Source: SIG588 sp045654545
GTDB taxonomy: Bacteria; Bacillota; Clostridia; Oscillospirales; Acutalibacteraceae
DNA length: 64,000 nt
Direction of reading: 5' to 3'
Assembly: GCA_045654545.1 (NCBI GenBank)
Contig: JAZONO010000076.1
Span: forward strand, 1-64,000
In this document: piece after piece, positions 58,838 to 64,000 of the stretch
Numbering within the stretch: position 1 is the stretch's first letter
Layout: each line of letters starts with the position of its first letter
Program-made: the position numbers and the translations under genes
Notes under the pieces: generated by a model
The model's input: the letters and a program-made list of their open reading frames with translations, nothing else
Databases searched by the model: none
What the model was told of the DNA's origin: nothing

Positions 58838-61168
58838 TTATACGTTCCAAATATCCACGGCGTATTCTTCCACCGAACGGTCGCTGGAGAATTTGCCGGC
58901 GGCCGCTGTGTTGAGCAAGCCTTTTCGGGTAAAGGCTCCACGGGCGCGGTAATCGCGGTTTGTCTGCATCTTCGCTTCGCAATAGGAGAGCAGATCCGCC
59001 ATCAGGAGATAATGGTCGGGTTGATGCCACGATGCTCCTTCGGTGATGGCGGTGTATAGTTCACGGAACATCCCCGTCTCGCCGTCTTCCACCGTGCCGT
59101 CGACCAGCGTGTTTACCACACGCTCCAAACGGTTGTCGGCTTGGATCAAGGCATTGGGATCGTATTGCGGTTTCAAGGCGGTGACCTCTTCGGCGGTGAG
59201 CCCGAAGATATAGTTGTTCTCGCGTCCTGCCTGTTCCACGATCTCAATGTTCGCACCGTCAAAGGTGCCCAGCGTGACCGCACCGTTTAACATGAATTTC
59301 ATGTTGCCCGTGCCGGAGGCTTCAGTGCCTGCGGTGGAGATCTGTTCCGAAACGTCTGCCGCCGGCATAATGAACTCCGCCGCCGTGACGTTGTAGTTGG
59401 GCAGGAACACCACCTGCATTTTATTGTTCACATCGGGATCGGCGGCAATGATACGCGCCCATTCGTTGATATACTTGATGATCGCCTTGGCACGGAAATA
59501 CCCCGGTGCGGCCTTGGCGGCAAAGATATACACGGTGGGGGTGAACTCCTTGATACGCCCGTCTTTTAAGCCAAAATAGGTGTCGGCGATGGAAAACGCG
59601 TTCAACAACTGTCGCTTATATTCGTGCAGACGTTTTGCCTGAATGTCAAAGATCCACGTGGGATCGACCGTCACGCCGCATTGCTCTTTCAAGAAGGCGG
59701 CGAGTTGCTGTTTCTTTTGGAACTTCACGTCGGCAAATTCTGCAAGAAAGACTTGGTCGTCTTTTAAACTTTCCAGTTGACGCAACTGCGAAAGATCGCA
59801 GATCCAACCCGACCCGATGCGTGAGGTGATGAGCGACGCCAGTTCGGGATTGGCCAGTGCCAGCCAACGGCGTTGGGTGATGCCGTTGGTCTTGTTGTTA
59901 AACCGCTCGGGATACAGCGTGTACCAATGGGGGAGCACCTGCGTTTTCAAAAGTTCGGTGTGCAGGCGTGCCACGCCGTTGACCGAATGGGAGGCAAAGA
60001 TGGCAAGGCGCGCCATGTGCACGGTGTTTCCTTCCAGAATCCAATATTTCGCGGCATCCTCGCCCGTGATGCCTTGGCGCCGCAACTCGCGTTGCAACGT
60101 CACGTGCAGATGGCGCACGTACGGCACCAAGTGCGGCAACACTTCTTCGAACAGATTAAGCCCCCATTTTTCCAGCGCTTCGGGCAACACGGTGTGATTG
60201 GTGTAGGCAAACACGCGCCGTGCAATGTTGAGCGCTTTGGTGAAAGATACACCGTCCTCGCACAACAGACGGATCAACTCGGGAATCGCCACCACGGGAT
60301 GCGTGTCGTTCAACTGAATGGCAAAAAATTCGGGAAGGCGCGCATAACGGGAACCGTACTTTGCCTTGTAGCGGCGCAACAGATCCTGCACCGAAGCCGC
60401 GGCAAAGAAATACTGCTGTTTCAAACGCAGGACTTTGCCTTCTTTGGCATCGTCGTTGGGATACAGCACCGCCGAAATGCGCTCGGCGGCATTTTTCTCC
60501 TGCACCGCTTCCTCGTATCGTTGGGCGTTGAAGGCGTCGAAATCAAACGGGGTGATAGCTTCCGCTTGCCACAAACGCAACGTGTTGACGGTGCGTGCGC
60601 CAAATCCGATCACGGGCGTGTCATACGGCACCGCCCACACCTCTTGTCCGTCACCAAACACGATGTGTACGCGATCTTCCTCGCGGCGGCGCGCCCACGG
60701 GTCGCCAAAGCGCAACCAGTTGTCCGCCTCTTCGCGCTGAAACCCGTTTTCAAACGATTGCTTGAACAGCCCGTAACGGTAACGGATGCCGTATCCGTCC
60801 AGCGGAATATCCCGTGTGGCGGCGGATTCCAAATAGCAAGCCGCCAACCGTCCGAGACCGCCGTTGCCGAGCGCGGCATCCTCGATCTCTTCAAACACGC
60901 GCAGATCCACCTTGTGTTTTGTGAGCAGGGTGCGGACGGTATCGGTTTCTTCCAAATTGTAAAGGTTCTGATAGATCATGCGACCGATCAAAAACTCGGC
61001 CGACAAATACGCCACACGTTTGCCTTTCTTTTGCTTTTGCCAACGGTCATTCACCGAAGCCAAGGCCGCTTTCGATACAGCGTTATACAATTCGGTGGTG
61101 GTAGCGGTTTCGATGCGCTTGTTGGCATCAATACGCAAAACGGTGCGAATATCTTTCTCCAAACTCAT
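58838..61168 (-). CDS. glgP: Glycogen/maltodextrin phosphorylase
   Basis: A 776-residue GT35 phosphorylase that releases glucose 1-phosphate from alpha-1,4-glucans. The PLP-lysine region reads EASGTGNMKFMLNGAVTLGTFDGANIEI; DAALGNGGLGRLAACYLESAAT and TNHTVLPEALEKW are further marks. The length fits short bacterial MalP/GlgP lacking the regulatory phosphorylation site. AAAGGAG precedes the ATG. It follows malQ on the same strand by 15 bases, so the two are one operon, processing the sugars imported by MalEFG. Confidence 0.96.
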   Translation of the reverse strand: MSLEKDIRTVLRIDANKRIETATTTELYNAVSKAALASVNDRWQKQKKGKRVAYLSAEFLIGRMIYQNLYNLEETDTVRTLLTKHKVDLRVFEEIEDAALGNGGLGRLAACYLESAATRDIPLDGYGIRYRYGLFKQSFENGFQREEADNWLRFGDPWARRREEDRVHIVFGDGQEVWAVPYDTPVIGFGARTVNTLRLWQAEAITPFDFDAFNAQRYEEAVQEKNAAERISAVLYPNDDAKEGKVLRLKQQYFFAAASVQDLLRRYKAKYGSRYARLPEFFAIQLNDTHPVVAIPELIRLLCEDGVSFTKALNIARRVFAYTNHTVLPEALEKWGLNLFEEVLPHLVPYVRHLHVTLQRELRRQGITGEDAAKYWILEGNTVHMARLAIFASHSVNGVARLHTELLKTQVLPHWYTLYPERFNNKTNGITQRRWLALANPELASLITSRIGSGWICDLSQLRQLESLKDDQVFLAEFADVKFQKKQQLAAFLKEQCGVTVDPTWIFDIQAKRLHEYKRQLLNAFSIADTYFGLKDGRIKEFTPTVYIFAAKAAPGYFRAKAIIKYINEWARIIAADPDVNNKMQVVFLPNYNVTAAEFIMPAADVSEQISTAGTEASGTGNMKFMLNGAVTLGTFDGANIEIVEQAGRENNYIFGLTAEEVTALKPQYDPNALIQADNRLERVVNTLVDGTVEDGETGMFRELYTAITEGASWHQPDHYLLMADLLSYCEAKMQTNRDYRARGAFTRKGLLNTAAAGKFSSDRSVEEYAVDIWNV

Positions 61169-61183
61169 AATACGGCTCCTTTG

Positions 61184-62659
61184 TTATCGGTTATACAACG
61201 TGACAAATTCCGCGAGATGTGCCGCCAGTTCCGTGGTGGCGGCATCGGGCATCATGCGCCATTTCCAGTTGTCGCCCACCGTGGATGGGGTGTTCATGCG
61301 TGCGCGGCTGTCCAATGCTAAGAGATCCTGCATTTGGAACACGGCAAGGTCTGCCACGCTTTGGTATGCGACGCGTAACATGCCCATCGGAATGGCGGTG
61401 CGCCGTTTCACACCGAGATACCGCATCATATAACTGAGTTCACGGCGCTTGGCGCGGGAACAGTAACCCACAATGGTGTCGTTATCGTGTGTGCCGCCGT
61501 ACACGGCACGGTTGCGCGGAAAGTTGTGCGGCAGATGGGGGTTGTCGGGATTGCCGTCAAATCCAAACAGCAACACACTCATACCGGGATATCCCGTTTG
61601 GCGCAACAGGGTGCGCACCTTCGGGTGTAACACACCCAGATCCTCCGCCAAAATCCGCATGTTACCGGCGGCTTCATCGATGGCATCGGTTAAAGAGCGT
61701 CCCGGGCCTTCGCGCCATTCACCGTCGATGGCGGTCTCAGAAGCGGCAGGAACGGCATAATACCGTGCCATACCGATGAAGTGGTCGATACGCAACACGT
61801 CATACAACGCACCGCACGCAGACACACGCGCACGCCACCAAGCAAAATCATCTGCTTTCATGCGATCCCAGTCGTATAACGGATTGCCCCACCGTTGCCC
61901 TGTGGCAGAGAACATATCCGGCGGCACGCCTGCCACCGCGGTGGGATGTCCGTGCGTATCCAGTTGAAACAGTGAGCGGTTGGCCCACACGTCGGCACTG
62001 TCTGCCGATACGTACAGCGGAATGTCCCCGATCAGCGCAATGCCGCGTGCGTTGGCATAGGCTTTGAGTGCATCCCACTGGCGGCGGAAGGTGTATTGGC
62101 AAAAATAGACGAATCCGATCTCGTCGGCAAGTTGTTCGGTATACCGCGCCACGGCATCCGCTTCGCGCAGACGGATGGGTTCGTCCCATTCACTCCAATC
62201 GCGGTGGCCGAAATGCTCTTTTAGCGCGGTGTATAACGCGTAGTCGGGCAACCAATGGGATTGTGCCACGCAAAATGCGGAAAAGTCGTTGTCGGGTGTG
62301 AAACGGCGATACGCGTTTTTCAAAAGAGTAAACCGTGTGCGAAACAACCGTTCATAATCCACGTCGTCCACTGCTTTGCGAGCAGAGTCGGTTTCTTCGG
62401 TAGTGAGCAATCCCTCGCGTTCCAACAGCGCGGGATCGATGAAATATGGGTTTCCTGCAAAAGCGGAAAAGGATTGATACGGGCTGTCACCGAATCCGGT
62501 CGGACCGACAGGCAATACCTGCCAGTAGCGCTGTTTAGCGGTGTGAAGGAAATCGGCAAAGCGAAACGCTTCGTCGCCCAGCGTGCCTATGCCAAAAGGG
62601 GAGGGAAGTGCGCTGATCGGCATCAACACGCCGGCGCCACGTGTAAGGGTCTTTTTCAT
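61184..62659 (-). CDS. malQ: 4-alpha-glucanotransferase (amylomaltase)
   Basis: A 491-residue GH77 enzyme that rearranges malto-oligosaccharides to longer glucans for the phosphorylase. Marks are the N-terminal RGAGVLMPISALPSPFGIGTLGDEA and QVLPVGPTGFGDSPYQSFSAFAGNP, the nucleophile Asp in LRIDHFIGMARYY, the acid/base Glu in ILAEDLGVL and the third carboxylate in GTHDNDTIVG. GAGGACGG precedes the ATG. First gene of the malQ-glgP operon; no regulator gene is beside it. Confidence 0.96.
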   Translation of the reverse strand: MKKTLTRGAGVLMPISALPSPFGIGTLGDEAFRFADFLHTAKQRYWQVLPVGPTGFGDSPYQSFSAFAGNPYFIDPALLEREGLLTTEETDSARKAVDDVDYERLFRTRFTLLKNAYRRFTPDNDFSAFCVAQSHWLPDYALYTALKEHFGHRDWSEWDEPIRLREADAVARYTEQLADEIGFVYFCQYTFRRQWDALKAYANARGIALIGDIPLYVSADSADVWANRSLFQLDTHGHPTAVAGVPPDMFSATGQRWGNPLYDWDRMKADDFAWWRARVSACGALYDVLRIDHFIGMARYYAVPAASETAIDGEWREGPGRSLTDAIDEAAGNMRILAEDLGVLHPKVRTLLRQTGYPGMSVLLFGFDGNPDNPHLPHNFPRNRAVYGGTHDNDTIVGYCSRAKRRELSYMMRYLGVKRRTAIPMGMLRVAYQSVADLAVFQMQDLLALDSRARMNTPSTVGDNWKWRMMPDAATTELAAHLAEFVTLYNR

Positions 62660-62705
62660 ACAAAACCGTCCTCATTTGATATAGCGTTAGTATATCCCGA
62701 TGAAA

Positions 62706-62738
62706 ACAAAAAACGCATACCACGATGCGTTTTTTGTG
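62706..62738. terminator. Terminator after the carboxypeptidase gene
   Basis: AAAAAACGCAT ACCACG ATGCGTTTTTT, with T runs on both strands; it ends the minus-strand carboxypeptidase transcript ahead of malQ. Confidence 0.85.
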
Positions 62739-62741
62739 AAT

Positions 62742-63794
62742 TTACGGGTTCAAGGCAAAGCCTGCTTCATACAATGCGGTGGATTCGGTGAAACGCAGGT
62801 TTTCGTCCGCACATCCCAGCACGATGGCAAAGAGGCGCACATCGTCTTTCTCCGCCACCGAAGCCAGGCAATATCCTGCTTGGTCGGTGAATCCCGTTTT
62901 GCCGCCCAGCGCGTTGGCGTAGTACAGCGAGGGGAACCGCGGATTCAGCAAACGGTTGGTGTTGGTGTAACCCAGTTCTTTGCCGTCCACCGTGGTGAAT
63001 GCGGCCTGCGGCGTGCACAACGCTTCACGCACCGCATCAAACTGCCACGCGAACTGCAAAATTTTCAACATATCGTTGGCAGTGGTGACGTGGAAGGTGT
63101 GGTGCATACCGTCGGGATTCATAAAACGGGAGCTTTCCGCACCGATCGCTTTCAACTCTTCGTTCATCAACTCGCAAAAACGGGTAGCGGCTTCAAAATC
63201 GCTCATCTGCTCTTCGGGATATACACGCCGTGCAGTGTGTGCCGCCAAACAGTACGCCGCATCGCCGCCCGAGGGGAGAAGCAATGCCTGTGTCATTTGC
63301 GGCAAGGTCAATTCCATGCCGAGTTTCAGATAGGCACTGCTGGCATTGGGATCTTTTAAATACACTTCCGTGCCCACAACAAAGGTGGCTTCGGGCGTAT
63401 TGTATTTCGCCGCCACCGCCGCTGTCATGATCTTGGTCAGGCTGGCAGGGGCACACACAACGTCGGCTTCTTTTTCATACAACACACGGTCGTTCGTGGC
63501 ATCGTACAACAGCATGTGCGTTGCCGAAAGGGAGGTGTCGAGTTGGGCGGTCGTTTCCTGCGACATGGTGGCCAGAGCGGTGGTCGTGGTGGTGACGGGT
63601 GCCTCACCCGTACCGCTGGAATCGCCGCCGTTGTCGCCGTTGCTGCCGCTTTGCGTGGTTTTACTGCCGTTTATAAGGGCGAACAAAACGCCCACCAGCA
63701 ATGCAAGAATGACCACGCCGATAATCAGCACCGGGAGTAGGCGGCGCATCATACGCTGTCTGCGTTTATTACGCGATGTGTTTGTCTGGCTCAT
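62742..63794 (-). CDS. Serine-type D-Ala-D-Ala carboxypeptidase (PBP5/DacF-like)
   Basis: A 350-residue peptidoglycan carboxypeptidase. A basic N-terminus and one membrane helix (about 18-43) anchor it, with a Ser/Gly/Thr-rich linker to residue 75. The catalytic motifs are SLTK (SxxK), SGGDAA (at the SxN position, with Gly instead of Asn) and KTGFTDQAG (KTG). It trims the terminal D-Ala of pentapeptides. The C-terminal amphipathic anchor of classical PBP5 is absent, so the N-terminal helix holds it at the membrane. GAGGGACG precedes the ATG. Confidence 0.9.
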   Translation of the reverse strand: MSQTNTSRNKRRQRMMRRLLPVLIIGVVILALLVGVLFALINGSKTTQSGSNGDNGGDSSGTGEAPVTTTTTALATMSQETTAQLDTSLSATHMLLYDATNDRVLYEKEADVVCAPASLTKIMTAAVAAKYNTPEATFVVGTEVYLKDPNASSAYLKLGMELTLPQMTQALLLPSGGDAAYCLAAHTARRVYPEEQMSDFEAATRFCELMNEELKAIGAESSRFMNPDGMHHTFHVTTANDMLKILQFAWQFDAVREALCTPQAAFTTVDGKELGYTNTNRLLNPRFPSLYYANALGGKTGFTDQAGYCLASVAEKDDVRLFAIVLGCADENLRFTESTALYEAGFALNP

Positions 63795-63823
63795 AATCGT
63801 CCCTCTTTTTATAAATTATATTC

Positions 63824-63852
63824 AGTATACTACATTCTTTTGAATTTGGCAA
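63824..63852 (-). promoter_or_regulatory. Promoter of the carboxypeptidase gene
   Basis: On the minus strand, TTGCCA (63852-63847) and TATACT (63829-63824) with a 17-base spacer. Confidence 0.75.
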
Positions 63853-63880
63853 TGTCGATATTTGGATTTATGTAAAAAGA

Positions 63881-63909
63881 TTGACAAAAAATGCAAAAAA
63901 AGTTACACT
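63881..63909 (+). promoter_or_regulatory. Promoter reading out of the window into the repeat element
   Basis: TTGACA at 63881-63886 and TACACT at 63904-63909 with a 17-base spacer; the repeat element begins at the very next base. Confidence 0.65.
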
Positions 63910-64000
63910 TAGGTTAAACCGACAGATCCGAACCCGCCTCATAGTGGGATGTTTCGGTGTTTTTTGCCCCGTTCGTTCTCGTAAGGCGCGAGCATTACTT
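63910..64000. repeat. MITE-like element, second large copy (cut by window end)
   Basis: The terminal repeat GGTTAAACCGACAGATCC, preceded by TA, opens a stretch about 90% identical to 9972-10062. The remainder lies beyond the window. Confidence 0.85.

Noticed and set aside
57618..59030. 470-codon minus-strand frame across the PlsC-like gene and the start of the glgP region
   Set aside because: Antisense shadow; it crosses a terminator and two well-supported genes.
59873..61321. 482-codon plus-strand frame opposite glgP and malQ
   Set aside because: Antisense shadow of two certain enzymes; composition typical of complement translation.

Overview
The window is a bacterial chromosome segment of moderately high GC. 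It most resembles an endospore-forming, Gram-positive gut clostridium (Oscillospiraceae/Ruminococcaceae-like). The grounds are a complete spoIIAA-spoIIAB-sigF operon, a cotJABC spore-coat operon, HemZ, a SigH-like sigma factor, sigma-A-type promoters (TTGACA-17-TATAAT), AGGAGG ribosome sites and threonine-rich linkers in surface proteins. The species cannot be named from this sequence alone.

Layout. 1-4.8 kb: end of a Rel (p)ppGpp synthetase/hydrolase, then dtd, an MBL-fold hydrolase, hemZ, a P-loop nucleoside kinase and a zinc-ribbon protein. 4.8-7.1 kb: cotJABC and a membrane NERD/zinc-ribbon protein. 7.2-10.3 kb: a PAP2 phosphatase, a decayed gene tail, a PTS EIIC_2-type membrane protein, a YihY-family protein and a roughly 275-bp repeat element. 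10.4-14.7 kb: a divergent type IIA topoisomerase pair. 14.8-17.7 kb: a tandem PII-like protein with a DUF1538 membrane protein, and an XRE regulator. 18-22.4 kb: DegV, hemolysin III, SigH-like factor, zinc ribbon, an ABC transporter remnant and a branched-chain aminotransferase. 22.5-25.5 kb: an SsuABC-like importer with a Crp/Fnr regulator. 25.7-30.2 kb: acyltransferase, FolC and the spoIIA operon. 30.2-31 kb: tRNA-Leu followed by a recombination scar and a glycosidase fragment. 31-36.7 kb: a MacB-like ABC protein and an SDR/LamG operon. 36.7-43.7 kb, minus strand: MBOAT and DHHW O-acetylation pair, UvrC, sugar transporter, GDPD. 43.8-46.1 kb: HAD phosphatase, citrate synthase, tRNA-Asp, tRNA-Thr. 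46.1-49.9 kb: a hairpin array, then an AT-richer island with a two-gene ThrE-type exporter, a GH109-like oxidoreductase and a divergent AraC regulator. 49.9-53.6 kb: NSS transporter, esterase fragment and aconitase. 53.7-62.7 kb: a cloverleaf-like repeat, MalEFG importer, PlsC-zinc-ribbon protein, glucan phosphorylase and 4-alpha-glucanotransferase. 62.7-64 kb: a D,D-carboxypeptidase and a second copy of the large repeat running off the window.

How genes work together. MalEFG, GlgP and MalQ form a maltodextrin uptake and breakdown set. MBOAT plus DHHW is the AlgI/AlgJ-type arrangement for acetylating an exported polymer. Citrate synthase and aconitase give the first steps of the oxidative citrate branch. 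SpoIIAA/SpoIIAB/SigF is the forespore sigma switch and CotJABC a coat module.

The less ordinary content lies between genes: a short inverted-repeat element family flanked by TA, one copy of which supplies the stop codon of a gene; a 26-bp duplication of the tRNA-Leu 3' end next to a truncated glycosidase; an array of small hairpins joined by a 9-base linker; a cloverleaf-like palindromic repeat; and at least four decayed gene fragments. No CRISPR array, intact transposase, prophage or recognisable anti-phage system was seen.
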